Below, one piece after another: positions 34,728 to 43,496 of a stretch of 64,000 nt of DNA (position 1 is its first letter; each line of letters opens with the position of its first letter). Under the pieces are notes generated by a model. The model was not told where the DNA came from. It was given only the letters and a program-made list of their open reading frames with translations, and searched no databases. Origin of the DNA: Arthrobacter sp. CDRTa11 (lineage in GTDB: Bacteria > Actinomycetota > Actinomycetes > Actinomycetales > Micrococcaceae); assembly GCF_026427775.1 (NCBI RefSeq), contig NZ_CP044532.1:434001-498000 (forward strand), written 5' to 3'. The position numbers and the translations under genes are program-made.

Positions 34728-35165
34728 ATGGTAGATGTGCAAACCGAAACCGTCATCAGCCGCCCCCGCGCGGAAGTTGCAGGCTATGCCGGGGACCCAA
34801 GCAACGCGCCCCAGTGGTACAGCAACATCAAATCGGTCCGCTGGGAAACCGAGCCTCCCCTTTCGGTGGGTTCCCGGCTGGCATTCGTCGCCGAGTTCCT
34901 GGGTCGGACCCTGGAATACACCTATGAGTTCACCGAACTGGCACCTGGTTCCTCGCTGACTATGCGCACTGCCCAAGGCCCGTTTCCCATGCAGACCACC
35001 TATACCTGGCAGGACGCCGGGGACAACGCCACGCGCATGACCCTTCGGAACACCGGCAGCCCGGCCGGATTCTCCCGTCTCGCCGGCCTGGTGATGGCCC
35101 CGATGATGCGCAGGGCAATGCGCAAGGACCTGGCACGGCTGAAGGAACTGCTGGAGGCCCGCTGA
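34728..35165 (+). CDS. SRPBCC (START-like) family protein
   Basis: A 145-residue soluble protein of the polyketide-cyclase/START-like fold, which encloses a hydrophobic ligand cavity. It begins DVQTETVISRPRAEVAGYAGDPSNAP and shows the alternating strand pattern (VGSRLAFVAEFLGRTLEYTYEFTEL) and a long C-terminal helix (RRAMRKDLARLKELLEAR). ATG 34728 follows AAAGGGA. The ligand is unknown. It is 36 bases after the LacI stop, so may be co-transcribed. Confidence 0.85.
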   Translation: MVDVQTETVISRPRAEVAGYAGDPSNAPQWYSNIKSVRWETEPPLSVGSRLAFVAEFLGRTLEYTYEFTELAPGSSLTMRTAQGPFPMQTTYTWQDAGDNATRMTLRNTGSPAGFSRLAGLVMAPMMRRAMRKDLARLKELLEAR

Positions 35166-35214
35166 AACAGGGGTTATCCTGTACGGCACCGGCTTGTATT
35201 CGAGGAGTGGTCAC

Positions 35215-35775
35215 ATGATTGCGCTGCTGGTCATCGATATGCAGAACGCCTACTTTGAGGATCCGGCGCTCGCCGCGAGGCAGGACACGTTGGTGGATGC
35301 GTGCAACGAACTGCTGACGGCCTTTTCCGCCAACGGCCATAAGGCGCTGCTGATTGGCACGGAGCACGAGCGGGACAAATCCACCTGGTCCCTGAACATG
35401 CTCGACGACGGCCAAGGCTTCATCTTCCGGGGCACCGAACAGGCCCAATTTGTTCAGGGCCTGGCCGCCGATGGCCTGCCCCAATTGGTCAAGACCCGGG
35501 ACAGTGCGTTCGTGGGCACCGACCTCCTGGCCAGGCTCCGGAACTGGGACGTTGACGAGGTGGTGCTGGCCGGCGTCTCCACCCACAACTGCATCGCACA
35601 GACAGCCGCCGACGCCTTCGCCCGGAACATCCGGGTCACCTACGCCAAGGACGCCGTGGGATCCGAGAATGACCAGGCTGCTGAGGACATGCTGCGGATC
35701 CTGGCCGCCGAGTACCGGCAGGCTGTCCAGACCAATAAGGAGATCCTGGGACGGCTGGCCGGGTTGCATCCATGA
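35215..35775 (+). CDS. Isochorismatase-family cysteine hydrolase
   Basis: A 186-residue hydrolase with the complete catalytic triad: Asp8 (LVIDMQN), Lys93 (LVKTRDSAF) and Cys126 (VSTHNC). The family cleaves amides or vinyl ethers, for example nicotinamide, ureidoacrylate or carbamoyl-type amides. ATG 35215 follows GAGGAG at 35202-35207. It overlaps the PIN-domain gene by ATGA. Closeness to the urease operon allows a role in releasing nitrogen, but this is speculation. Confidence 0.9.
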   Translation: MIALLVIDMQNAYFEDPALAARQDTLVDACNELLTAFSANGHKALLIGTEHERDKSTWSLNMLDDGQGFIFRGTEQAQFVQGLAADGLPQLVKTRDSAFVGTDLLARLRNWDVDEVVLAGVSTHNCIAQTAADAFARNIRVTYAKDAVGSENDQAAEDMLRILAAEYRQAVQTNKEILGRLAGLHP

Positions 35776-36179
35776 GCCGCTACGTCATCGACGCCCCCAC
35801 TCTCCTGCACCTTGTGGCGGCCACCGTCCCGGTGGACCCCGGACACCAGCTGGTGGCCCCGAACCTCATCCGCTCCCAGGCTCTCTCGCTGCTGCTGGCG
35901 GCCGTGCGCCGCTCTGAGCTCACTGAGGCGGAAGCGCTTGAGCAACATGAGCGCCTCACTGAACTGAAGATGCGTCTCCTCGGCGACCGGGTGTCCCGCC
36001 GCACTGCCTGGAAGATAGCCGTCGAGCAGGGCTGGGAAAACACCTATGACGCCGAGTACCTGGCCATCACCAGGTTGCAGGCCGACGCGCTGGTCAGCAT
36101 CGATCCGGAGATGCTGGCCAAGGCCAAAGACGTGGTGCCCTTGGCGTCCCTGGACGTGCTGCTTTCCGCTCCCGCTTGA
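35772..36179 (+). CDS. PIN-domain protein, VapC-like, without adjacent antitoxin
   Basis: A 135-residue protein. Acidic residues in PIN positions: Asp7 (SRYVIDAPTLL), Asp93 (NTYDAEYLAI) and Asp111 (SIDPEML). Where VapC nucleases usually have a conserved Glu after the PxL motif, this protein has Gln36 (APNLIRSQALSLL), so catalysis may be altered. The ATG overlaps the hydrolase TGA (ATGA). No antitoxin-like gene precedes it, which is atypical for a toxin-antitoxin pair. It may be a housekeeping RNase-like factor rather than a toxin. Confidence 0.78.
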   Translation: MSRYVIDAPTLLHLVAATVPVDPGHQLVAPNLIRSQALSLLLAAVRRSELTEAEALEQHERLTELKMRLLGDRVSRRTAWKIAVEQGWENTYDAEYLAITRLQADALVSIDPEMLAKAKDVVPLASLDVLLSAPA

Positions 36180-36183
36180 GCCA

Positions 36184-36217
36184 ACCCCGAAAACGAGATG
36201 ACCCCGAAAACGAGGCA
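36184..36217. repeat. Two 17-bp tandem repeats after the PIN gene
   Basis: ACCCCGAAAACGAGATG (36184-36200) and ACCCCGAAAACGAGGCA (36201-36217) match at 14 of 17 positions. They start five bases after the PIN-gene stop. Confidence 0.65.
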
Positions 36218-36251
36218 GCAGGCATGAGTGTCTGAAACGCCCCGGAAACCT

Positions 36252-36293
36252 CAACGGCCTACGCTGGTCACACGCCAAGTCCAGCGGCCGTTG
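36252..36293 (+). promoter_or_regulatory. Leader hairpin abutting the ureA ribosome binding site
   Basis: CAACGGC + CGCTGG pairs with CCAGCG + GCCGTTG (7 + 6 bp, with a 3-base bulge and a 13-base loop). The stem ends one base before AAGGGA (36294-36299), the ureA ribosome site, so it could affect access to it, or mark the end of the upstream transcript. Confidence 0.55.
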
Positions 36294-36304
36294 AAGGGAA
36301 CCTG

Positions 36305-36607
36305 ATGCATCTGATGCCCCGTGAGCAGGAGAAGCTCATGATCGTGGTGGCCGCCGATCTGGCCAGGCGCCGGCAGGCCCGCGGTTTGAAGCTGAACTTC
36401 CCGGAGGCCGTGGCCATCATCAGCTACGAACTGATCGAGGGGGCACGGGACGGCCGCACGGTGGCTGACCTGATGAGCTACGGCACCACACTGCTGACCC
36501 GTGAGGACGTCATGGAAGGTGTGCCGGAAATGGTCCATGACGTGCAGATCGAGGCAACATTCCCTGACGGCACCAAGCTCGTCACCGTCCACGATCCCAT
36601 CCGCTAG
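36305..36607 (+). CDS. ureA: Urease subunit gamma
   Basis: A 100-residue subunit of normal length ([61 protein letters not shown]). ATG 36305 follows AAGGGA. It is structural, with no metal ligands. First gene of the ureABCEFGD-nickel transporter operon. Confidence 0.97.
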   Translation: MHLMPREQEKLMIVVAADLARRRQARGLKLNFPEAVAIISYELIEGARDGRTVADLMSYGTTLLTREDVMEGVPEMVHDVQIEATFPDGTKLVTVHDPIR

Positions 36608-36615
36608 GGGCAGGC

Positions 36616-36975
36616 ATGATTCCAGGAGAGTACATCCTCAGGTCCGAGCCGGTACCGGTAAACGCAGGCAGGGAGGCGATCGACGTCGTCGTGCTTAACA
36701 CCGGCGACCGGCCAGTGCAGGTGGGATCGCATTTCCACTTTGCCGAGGCGAATGCTGCCCTCAAATTTGACCGGCAGGACGCCTACGGACGGCGGCTGGA
36801 CATCCCGGCTGGGACGGCAGCGCGGTTCGAACCCGGCGACAGCAAAACGGTGCGGCTGATAGAACTGGCCGGCAGCCGCGAGGTGTACGGCCTCAGCAAC
36901 GCCGTTAACGGACCGCTCGACGGCGGCAGTCCCGGCGCCAGTCCACCAAACGCTGGCAAGGAGGACGACCAGTGA
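36616..36975 (+). CDS. ureB: Urease subunit beta
   Basis: A 119-residue subunit: [15 protein letters not shown], then the conserved [20 protein letters not shown] and [20 protein letters not shown]. The C-terminus (about 12-15 residues) is a variable polar tail. It starts eight bases after ureA and overlaps the ureC GTG. Confidence 0.96.
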   Translation: MIPGEYILRSEPVPVNAGREAIDVVVLNTGDRPVQVGSHFHFAEANAALKFDRQDAYGRRLDIPAGTAARFEPGDSKTVRLIELAGSREVYGLSNAVNGPLDGGSPGASPPNAGKEDDQ

Positions 36976-38744
36976 GCTTCGACCTTCCGCGCAGGCAATA
37001 CGCTGACCTCTACGGCCCGACGACGGGTGACAAAATCCGCCTGGCCGACACTGAACTTTTCCTGGAGATCGAAAAGGACCTCACCGTCTACGGCGAAGAA
37101 GTGGTGTTCGGCGGCGGGAAGGTGATCCGTGACGGCATGGGCCAGAACGGCCAGGCCACGAGGGATGGGAACGTCCAGGGCGGTATTGGTTCCGGCGGCG
37201 GCGTGCCGGACACCGTCATCACCAACGCTGTCATCCTCGACTACACCGGCATCTACAAGGCGGACGTCGCGCTCAAGGACGGCCACATCTTCAGGATCGG
37301 CAAGGCCGGCAACCCGCAGATTTCCGACGGGGTGGACATCGTCATCGGGGCCAGCACCGAAATCATCGCCGGGGAGCGCAGGATCCTCACGGCCGGCGGC
37401 GTGGACTCGCACATCCACTTCATCTCCCCGGACCAGGTACCCACGGCCCTCAGCAGCGGCATCACCACCATGGTGGGCGGCGGTACCGGTCCCGCCGAGG
37501 GAACCAAAGCCACCACTGTTACGCCCGGAAAATGGCACATCCAGCGGATGCTGCAGGCAGCGGAAGGCCTGCCCATCAACATCGGACTGTTCGGCAAAGG
37601 GCACGCATCCGCCGTCGAACCTCTGGCCGAGCAGATCCGCGCCGGGGCCATCGGGCTCAAAGTCCATGAGGACTGGGGATCCACCACCTCTTCGATCGAT
37701 ACCTCGCTGAAGGTGGCCGACGAATACGACGTCCAGGTGGCCATCCACACGGACACCCTGAACGAGTGCGGCTTTGTGGAGGACACCATCCGGGCCATTG
37801 ACGGCCGCGTGATCCACACGTTCCACACCGAAGGCGCCGGGGGAGGACACGCTCCGGACATCATCAGGATCGCCGGGCTGCCCAATGTCCTGCCCGCTTC
37901 CACCAACCCCACCCTTCCGTACACGCGGAATACCATCGAAGAGCACCTGGACATGCTGATGGTCTGCCACCACCTGAACCCAGACATCCCGGAGGACGTG
38001 GCCTTCGCGGATTCCCGCATCCGTGCCGAGACCATCGCCGCCGAGGATGTCCTGCAGGACCTTGGCATCTTCGCCATCACGTCCTCGGACTCCCAGGCGA
38101 TGGGCCGGGTGGGCGAGGTGATCACCCGCACCTGGCAGGTGGCGGACAAGATGAAGAAGCAGCGGGGGGTGTTGCAGGATCCCCGCGGCGAGAGTGCAGC
38201 CGGTGTCCACGGCTCCGAGGACAGCGACAACTTCCGGCTCAAACGCTACGTGGCCAAGTACACCATCAACCCGGCCATAGCGCAGGGCATGGCGGACTCC
38301 ATTGGTTCAGTGGAGGAGGGGAAGTTCGCGGACCTCGTCCTCTGGGACCCGGCATTCTTTGGCGTGAAGCCTGAGCTGGTCATTAAAGGCGGCCAGATCG
38401 CCTACGCCCTGATGGGCGATGCCAACGCCTCCATCCCCACCCCGCAGCCACGCACCATGCGTCCCATGTTCGCGGCGTTCGGCAAGGCCGTGCAGCAGTC
38501 CTCCATCACGTTCCTGTCCCAGGCAGCGATTGACGCCGGCGTGCCGGAGGAGCTCGGGCTCGAGAAAGTAATCCGGCCCGTGTCCGGCATCCGCTCGCTG
38601 ACCAAGGCCGACCTGAAATACAACGACGCCACCCCTGACATCCAGGTGGACCCGGAGACATACCAGGTGACGGTGGACGGCGAAGACGTCACGTGTGAGC
38701 CGTCCGACGTGCTGCCCATGGCCCAGCGCTACTTCCTCTTCTGA
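36972..38744 (+). CDS. ureC: Urease subunit alpha
   Basis: A 590-residue catalytic subunit. The nickel centre is complete: His147 and His149 (DSHIHF), carbamylated Lys230 (GLKVHEDWG), His259, His285 and Asp373 (SSDSQAMGR), with flap Cys332 and catalytic His333 (VCHHL). All sit 13 residues later than in the Klebsiella enzyme. The shift comes from a Gly-rich insertion at about 57-78, and a second insertion of about 10 residues lies at about 402-417. It hydrolyses urea to ammonia and carbamate. GTG 36972 overlaps ureB; the stop lies in a tandem repeat. Confidence 0.97.
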   Translation: MSFDLPRRQYADLYGPTTGDKIRLADTELFLEIEKDLTVYGEEVVFGGGKVIRDGMGQNGQATRDGNVQGGIGSGGGVPDTVITNAVILDYTGIYKADVALKDGHIFRIGKAGNPQISDGVDIVIGASTEIIAGERRILTAGGVDSHIHFISPDQVPTALSSGITTMVGGGTGPAEGTKATTVTPGKWHIQRMLQAAEGLPINIGLFGKGHASAVEPLAEQIRAGAIGLKVHEDWGSTTSSIDTSLKVADEYDVQVAIHTDTLNECGFVEDTIRAIDGRVIHTFHTEGAGGGHAPDIIRIAGLPNVLPASTNPTLPYTRNTIEEHLDMLMVCHHLNPDIPEDVAFADSRIRAETIAAEDVLQDLGIFAITSSDSQAMGRVGEVITRTWQVADKMKKQRGVLQDPRGESAAGVHGSEDSDNFRLKRYVAKYTINPAIAQGMADSIGSVEEGKFADLVLWDPAFFGVKPELVIKGGQIAYALMGDANASIPTPQPRTMRPMFAAFGKAVQQSSITFLSQAAIDAGVPEELGLEKVIRPVSGIRSLTKADLKYNDATPDIQVDPETYQVTVDGEDVTCEPSDVLPMAQRYFLF

Positions 38745-38818
38745 TGTCCCGACCCCGTGATGTCCCGACCCCTTGATCTCCCGACCCGTGATTTCCCGAC
38801 CCGTGATTTCCCGAACCA
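38742..38818. repeat. Five 15-16-bp tandem repeats between ureC and ureE
   Basis: Units: 38742-38757, 38758-38773, 38774-38788, 38789-38803, 38804-38818; consensus TGATNTCCCGACCCG. The first unit contains the ureC TGA stop. Units differ by one to three bases. The array fills the whole gap before the ureE ribosome site (GGAG at 38820-38823). Confidence 0.85.
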
Positions 38819-38830
38819 CCGGAGCCTGAC

Positions 38831-39316
38831 ATGATCATCGAAAAAGTCCTTGGCAACCTCCACGAGCTGCCCACCGCAGACCTCGCCGCCTACACGGGCC
38901 TGCACCGCGAAAAGGTGGTTCTTCCCAGTGCGGAACTGGTCAAGCGCATCCAGCGCGTCACCACGGACCACGGCCAGGAGCTCGGCATCCGGCTGCCCTC
39001 CGGCTCGAACGACCTGCGGGACGGCGACATCCTGCACGTCGCCGCGGCCAACATGATCGTGGTGGCTGTGCTCCCCACCGATGTGCTGGTGATCTCGCCC
39101 GGGTCCGTCTACGAGATGGGCGTTGTGGCGCACTCCCTGGGCAACCGCCACCTGCAGGCCCACTTCTTCGACGCGTCCTCGGAGTACGGCGCCGACGTCA
39201 TGGTCTGCGCCTACGACCACACCGTGGAGGACTACCTCAAACACGTCGGAGTGCCCTACGCCCGCCAGGAACGCGTGATGCCCGTGCCTTTTCGCCATGC
39301 CGAACACAGCCACTGA
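38831..39316 (+). CDS. ureE: Urease accessory protein UreE (nickel chaperone)
   Basis: A 161-residue metallochaperone. N-terminal MIIEKVLGNLHELP and the peptide-binding domain are followed by the metal-binding domain (HSLGNRHLQAHF, with the dimer-interface histidine, and DVMVCAYDHTVEDYLKHVGVPYARQE). It lacks the long His-rich tail of Klebsiella UreE, ending FRHAEHSH. Delivers nickel to UreG/UreC. Overlaps ureF by 20 bases. Confidence 0.94.
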   Translation: MIIEKVLGNLHELPTADLAAYTGLHREKVVLPSAELVKRIQRVTTDHGQELGIRLPSGSNDLRDGDILHVAAANMIVVAVLPTDVLVISPGSVYEMGVVAHSLGNRHLQAHFFDASSEYGADVMVCAYDHTVEDYLKHVGVPYARQERVMPVPFRHAEHSH

Positions 39317-39995
39317 TCCGGCTTCGGCGCCGGCCTATCAGTTGGCGCTGCAACAGCTCACCGACTCGGCGCTCCCCACCGGGGCGTTTGCGCACTCACT
39401 TGGCTTTGAAACGTACATCGACCGGGGGCTCGTTCATGATGAGAACTCTTTTGGCGTCTGGCTCACAGCGTTCATCGGACAGCAGCTGACCTACTCCGAC
39501 GGGCTCGCCATCCGGTTTCTCTACGAAGGCACCCCCGTCACAGAGTTGGATGAGCTGTTGTCCGCGCAACTGCTTCCCCGGCAGCTGCGCGAAGCCAGCA
39601 TCAAAATGGGCACACGCCTGCTTGAGATCGGCTCCGAAGTCTTCCCCTCGCCTGGGCTGGAACTGTACCGGGACCTGGTGACCACGGGCCGGGCTGCAGG
39701 CCACCAGCCGCTGGCGTTCGCCGTCGTCGCCCGTTCACTGGGAGTGCCCCTCGACGGGGCGCTCGCCGCCTATCTTTTCGCCTGCGCCACCTCGCTGACG
39801 CAGAACGCCGTGCGCGCCATCCCACTGGGGCAGAACGCCGGCCAGCGGCTGCTGCGGAGGGCGTCCGACGACGTCGCTGCCGCCGCCGGGCAAATCGGTC
39901 ACCTGACGCTGGACGACTTCGGGGCTGTCAGCCCCGGACTGGAAATTTCGCAAATGCGGCACGAACACCAACGCGCCCGCATGTTCATGAGCTAA
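39297..39995 (+). CDS. ureF: Urease accessory protein UreF
   Basis: A 232-residue helical accessory protein ([50 protein letters not shown]) that, with UreD and UreG, forms the activation complex on apo-urease. Starts inside ureE and ends eight bases before the ureG ribosome site region. Confidence 0.95.
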   Translation: MPNTATDPASAPAYQLALQQLTDSALPTGAFAHSLGFETYIDRGLVHDENSFGVWLTAFIGQQLTYSDGLAIRFLYEGTPVTELDELLSAQLLPRQLREASIKMGTRLLEIGSEVFPSPGLELYRDLVTTGRAAGHQPLAFAVVARSLGVPLDGALAAYLFACATSLTQNAVRAIPLGQNAGQRLLRRASDDVAAAAGQIGHLTLDDFGAVSPGLEISQMRHEHQRARMFMS

Positions 39996-40023
39996 CTGTG
40001 CTTTGAAGTCAAAGGAGAACAAC

Positions 40024-40641
40024 GTGTCTGAACCCATCAGAATCGGCATCGGCGGCCCGGTGGGTGCCGGCAAAACCCAGTTGGTGGAGCGGCTCACGCG
40101 GCACATGAGCCGCGAGATTTCCATGGCCGCCATCACCAACGACATCTACACCATCGAGGACGCCAAAATCCTGGCCGCCAATGGCATCCTGCCCGTGGAC
40201 CGGATCATCGGCGTGGAAACCGGCGGCTGCCCGCACACCGCCATCCGCGAGGACACCTCCATGAACACTGCCGCCATCGAGGAGCTGAAGAGCCGCCACC
40301 CGGACCTGCAGGTTATTTTTGTCGAATCAGGGGGTGATAACCTCTCCGCCACCTTCAGCCCCGAGCTGGTGGACTTCTCCATCTACATCATCGACGTCGC
40401 CCAGGGCGAAAAGATCCCGCGCAAAGCCGGCCAGGGCATGATCAAGTCCGATCTGTTCATCATCAACAAAACTGACCTCGCCCCGCACGTCGGCGCCGAC
40501 CTCTCCGTCATGGAACGTGATTCCAAAGAGTTCCGCGGCGGGAAACCCTTTTGCTTCACGAACCTCAAAACCGACGAAGGACTCGACGCCGTCATCTCCT
40601 GGATGAGGCGCGATGTCCTGATGCTCGACCTCGCTCCATGA
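40024..40641 (+). CDS. ureG: Urease accessory GTPase UreG
   Basis: A 205-residue SIMIBI-class GTPase. P-loop GGPVGAGKT at 10-18; the nickel-binding CPH motif is in [31 protein letters not shown] and the [13 protein letters not shown] specificity motif are present. The start is GTG 40024 with AAAGGAG at 40011-40017; an upstream TTG is less likely. Overlaps ureD by ATGA. Confidence 0.96.
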   Translation: MSEPIRIGIGGPVGAGKTQLVERLTRHMSREISMAAITNDIYTIEDAKILAANGILPVDRIIGVETGGCPHTAIREDTSMNTAAIEELKSRHPDLQVIFVESGGDNLSATFSPELVDFSIYIIDVAQGEKIPRKAGQGMIKSDLFIINKTDLAPHVGADLSVMERDSKEFRGGKPFCFTNLKTDEGLDAVISWMRRDVLMLDLAP

Positions 40642-41654
40642 GCACGACGGCGGTTGAGTCCAGCCCGGCGCCTTCACCGGATATTGGGGGCCGTGCCCGT
40701 CCCCTGGCGCTCCCAATCCTCGCAAGCTCGGATCGGGGCCCTCGCGCCAGTGGGCCCCCCACGAGTGCCACCACGCCGCGGCCCCCAATATCCGGCTCCA
40801 CCGCCTCTGCGGTTGACGCGCCTCGCGGTGTGCTTGAGCTCGTAATCAGTGAGCGGGGCGGGAGATCCGTTGCGTCCCGGCAGTTCCATGAGGGCGCTCT
40901 TCGTGTTTTGCGGCCGCACTATCTTGATGACTCGGGGCAGGTTTGTTATGTCGTGGTGAATCCTGGCGGGGCTTATCTTGGGGCGGATCTCTTTGTTGTG
41001 GATCTTGATGTGCAGGACGGGGCTGACCTGTTGCTTACTACCCAGTCGGCGACCAAGATTTACCGCACTCCCGGGTCTTTCGCGGAGCAGCGGATGGCGG
41101 TGCGTCTGGGGGAGGGGGCGCGGCTGGAGCTGATGCCTGACCAGCTCATTGCCTACCGGGAGGCCAGTTATCGGCAGCGGACGCACATCACGGTGGGGCC
41201 GTCGTCGAGCCTGGTCATGGCCGAAGTCATCACCCCAGGGTGGTCACCGGAGGGCACATCCTTTCGGTACGAGGAACTGCGGCTGCGGAACGAAATCCAT
41301 GTAGAAACCGACGGCGGTATGGAACTGCTCGCACTGGACAGCGTGCTGATCCGGCCCCCGCACAACGATGTGGGAGGTATGGGATTCATGGAGGGCTTCA
41401 GCCACCTCGGTTCGCTGATGGTGGTTGATGCTCGGGTGGACCAGGCGCTCGCCGACGAACTGGTCGCGCTCACCAGCGGACACAGTGCCTACACGGGCGT
41501 CTCCCTGACCAGGACTGTGGCAGGAACCAGTGGCGTGGTGCTGCGATCGTTGTCCAACAGCACGGGGGAGCTGAACCGCCTGCTGGGTGCGTGCACCACA
41601 CTTCTCCGCAAACGCTGGTCCGGGCAGGAACCGCTGAACCTGAGGAAGTACTGA
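40638..41654 (+). CDS. ureD: Urease accessory protein UreD with unusual N-terminal extension
   Basis: A 338-residue scaffold protein. The conserved UreD domain begins at about residue 60 ([32 protein letters not shown]) and includes [33 protein letters not shown] and the C-terminal [11 protein letters not shown]. Residues 14-53 are Pro/Ser/Ala/Arg-rich and encoded by a 119-bp nested palindrome (40677-40795), which looks like an inserted repeat kept in frame. The ATG overlaps the ureG stop and the TGA overlaps the nickel transporter ATG (TGATG). Confidence 0.92.
   Translation: MSTTAVESSPAPSPDIGGRARPLALPILASSDRGPRASGPPTSATTPRPPISGSTASAVDAPRGVLELVISERGGRSVASRQFHEGALRVLRPHYLDDSGQVCYVVVNPGGAYLGADLFVVDLDVQDGADLLLTTQSATKIYRTPGSFAEQRMAVRLGEGARLELMPDQLIAYREASYRQRTHITVGPSSSLVMAEVITPGWSPEGTSFRYEELRLRNEIHVETDGGMELLALDSVLIRPPHNDVGGMGFMEGFSHLGSLMVVDARVDQALADELVALTSGHSAYTGVSLTRTVAGTSGVVLRSLSNSTGELNRLLGACTTLLRKRWSGQEPLNLRKY
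40677..40795. repeat. 119-bp nested palindromic element inside ureD
   Basis: Outer arms CCGGATATTGGGGGCCG (40677-40693) and CGGCCCCCAATATCCGG (40779-40795) are perfectly complementary over 17 bp. Inner arms CTGGCGC/GCGCCAG lie near 40704-40710 and 40744-40750. The segment 40718-40731, CCTCGCAAGCTCGG, recurs exactly at 14577-14590 after pstB. Confidence 0.8.
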
Positions 41655-42700
41655 TGCACGCCGTCAGCCGGTTGTCCATGATGTACCGCGGGCGGGAGAG
41701 CCTTCCGCTGCGGGTCCGCCTGGCCTTCACGTTCGGCGCGGTCGCCGCACTGCATGCAGCCGCCGTCGGACTTCTGTTGGCCGGCATCTCCGGAGGCGGG
41801 CAGCCGCTGGCGTGGGGACTGGTGCTCACCGCCTATCTTGCCGGGGTCAAGCACAGCTACGACTGGGACCACCTCGCGGCAATCGACAACTCCACGCGCG
41901 CGTTCGTGGCGCGGCGGCAGGACCCCGTGAGCGTGGGCTTCGCCTTCAGCCTGGGGCACAGCTCCGTGGTTGTCCTGGCCGGCGTCCTGGTGGTGGCCGG
42001 CGCCGGTGCCGTGGGGCAGCTGATGGAGGACGGCACAGCGGGAAACCTGGCTCTTGGCCTGGTGGGCAGCGGGGTCTCGGGACTCTTCCTGCTGGCCATG
42101 GGCACGTTCAACGGCTCGGCCTTTGTCCGAGCGGCGCGTCTTTGCCGGACTGCTCGGAATGGCGCACGCGTGGCCGTCGAGGACCTTGAAGCAAAGGGAT
42201 TTGTGGCCCGGCTCCTGGCCAGGCCGCTGTCCCGGGTCCGGCGTCCGCGCAACATCTACGTCATCGGGTTCCTGTTTGGGCTGGGTTTTGACACCGCCAC
42301 CACCATTGGCCTGCTGGTGATGGCGACGGCGGCCTCGCTGGCCGGTGTTTCACCGCTCGCCCTGGTGGCGCTGCCCCTCGCATTCACCGCGGCGATGACC
42401 TTGTGCGATTCAGCCAACGGGGTGGCCATGATGCGGATGTACAGGTCCGCACTGGAGGATCCGCGCCGGAAGCTCGGGTTCAATGCCGTGGTCACTGGCA
42501 TCTCGGCGGCCTCCGCGCTGTTTGTCGCCGTGATCACCCTCGCGGGTTTCTTCAACGCCGCCTTCGGGCTGCGGGATCCGCTGACGACGTGGCTGGGAGC
42601 TGTGGACCTCGGGGATGCCGGGCTAATTCTCGTGGCCCTGCTGCTGGGGATCTGGGGTGTGGCCTCGCTGAAGGGGCAGTTCCGGGCAGCGGCACCCTGA
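41654..42700 (+). CDS. Nickel/cobalt transporter, NiCoT (HoxN/NixA) family
   Basis: A 348-residue membrane permease with about eight helices. Metal-binding signature in helix II: KHSYDWDHLAAIDN; also FSLGHSSVVVLAG and LGFDTATTIGLLVMA. It starts at TGATG with the ureD stop, so it is coupled to the urease operon; nickel is therefore the likely substrate, supplying UreE/UreG. Confidence 0.94.
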   Translation: MHAVSRLSMMYRGRESLPLRVRLAFTFGAVAALHAAAVGLLLAGISGGGQPLAWGLVLTAYLAGVKHSYDWDHLAAIDNSTRAFVARRQDPVSVGFAFSLGHSSVVVLAGVLVVAGAGAVGQLMEDGTAGNLALGLVGSGVSGLFLLAMGTFNGSAFVRAARLCRTARNGARVAVEDLEAKGFVARLLARPLSRVRRPRNIYVIGFLFGLGFDTATTIGLLVMATAASLAGVSPLALVALPLAFTAAMTLCDSANGVAMMRMYRSALEDPRRKLGFNAVVTGISAASALFVAVITLAGFFNAAFGLRDPLTTWLGAVDLGDAGLILVALLLGIWGVASLKGQFRAAAP

Positions 42701-42726
42701 GCGCGTTGGCTTCCCGCCCTGACGCG

Positions 42727-43329
42727 TCAGAGCTTAGCCTTGAGGCCGCCGATGATCACGTCCAGTCCGAAGTCGAAGGCATGCCCGCCGCGTTCCTCCG
42801 CTGGGCCCGCGTTGCCCACCGCCCGCTTGAGGGTGGGGTAGCCCTCAGCCGGCGGATCCCAGACAATCTCCGGAGCCGCCAGGTCCAGGGCGGCGCCCAG
42901 CGCGAAGCTGTCGATAGTTGAGATGCCGGCCACCACGTCCCGTCCGCGGAAGCCGGCGCTTTCCAATGCCCTGGCCAGATCCTCGTAGAGGCCGATGACG
43001 TCCGGATCGGTGATGGACTGCAGCACCAGCAGCGGTGCCAGCCGGGGATGGCGGGCAAATGCGTCCCGGTAGGCCCGGATCAGGACCCGCAGGGCGGCTT
43101 CCCACTCCTGGTGGTTTACCGGCGGATACGGCTCCTCGGTGATGATCCTGTGACGCAGCAGCTCCAGGATCTGGTCCCTGCCGCTGACGTGGTTGTAGAT
43201 GGACGACTGGCTGACACCGATCTTCTTCGCCAGCTTCGGGAAGCTGAAATCGCCGCTTTCATCGACCAGTTCCAAGGCAGCCGACGTAAGGGCTTCCACG
43301 GATATCAGCGGGAGGAGCGGGCGCCCCAT
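42727..43329 (-). CDS. TetR-family transcriptional regulator
   Basis: A 200-residue repressor. The N-terminal HTH is at about 25-50 (FSFPKLAKKIGVSQSSIYNHVSGRDQILELL); the C-terminal helical domain (TetR_C-like) carries the ligand pocket. It is divergent from the APC permease gene; the palindrome at 43450-43468 between them is its probable operator. The ligand is presumably the permease substrate or a product of the amidohydrolase. Confidence 0.9.
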   Translation of the reverse strand: MGRPLLPLISVEALTSAALELVDESGDFSFPKLAKKIGVSQSSIYNHVSGRDQILELLRHRIITEEPYPPVNHQEWEAALRVLIRAYRDAFARHPRLAPLLVLQSITDPDVIGLYEDLARALESAGFRGRDVVAGISTIDSFALGAALDLAAPEIVWDPPAEGYPTLKRAVGNAGPAEERGGHAFDFGLDVIIGGLKAKL

Positions 43330-43419
43330 GGGTTCTCCTGACTGCAGCTCTTGACCATCCAGCCCAGCCTAGTCGGACGGACGCAAACCGGGCCAAATGC
43401 AACAGATTCCCCAAACCTA

Positions 43420-43448
43420 TTGTGCTCTGCGCCACACATCCCCATAAT
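43420..43448 (+). promoter_or_regulatory. Promoter of the APC permease operon
   Basis: -35 TTGTGC (43420-43425), 17-bp spacer, -10 CATAAT (43443-43448). The TetR palindrome begins two bases after the -10, over the expected start point. Confidence 0.65.
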
Positions 43449-43449
43449 A

Positions 43450-43468
43450 AAACGAAAGGCTTTCGTTT
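43450..43468. promoter_or_regulatory. TetR operator
   Basis: A perfect 19-bp inverted repeat, AAACGAAAGGCTTTCGTTT, with one central base, between the divergent tetR and permease genes. Confidence 0.82.
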
Positions 43469-43496
43469 ATGAGGGCTTCCACGAAAGGACGGACCA

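Noticed and set aside
35215..36179. Toxin-antitoxin pair made of the hydrolase and the PIN protein
   Set aside because: The partner is a complete catalytic isochorismatase-family enzyme, not an antitoxin; there is no DNA-binding antitoxin fold nearby.
38742..38818. Possible CRISPR array between ureC and ureE
   Set aside because: Units of 15-16 bp are directly adjacent with no spacers and there are no cas genes; it is a simple tandem repeat.
40677..40795. Insertion sequence inside ureD
   Set aside because: Only a short palindrome is present, with no transposase, and the reading frame is intact; treated as a REP-like element instead.
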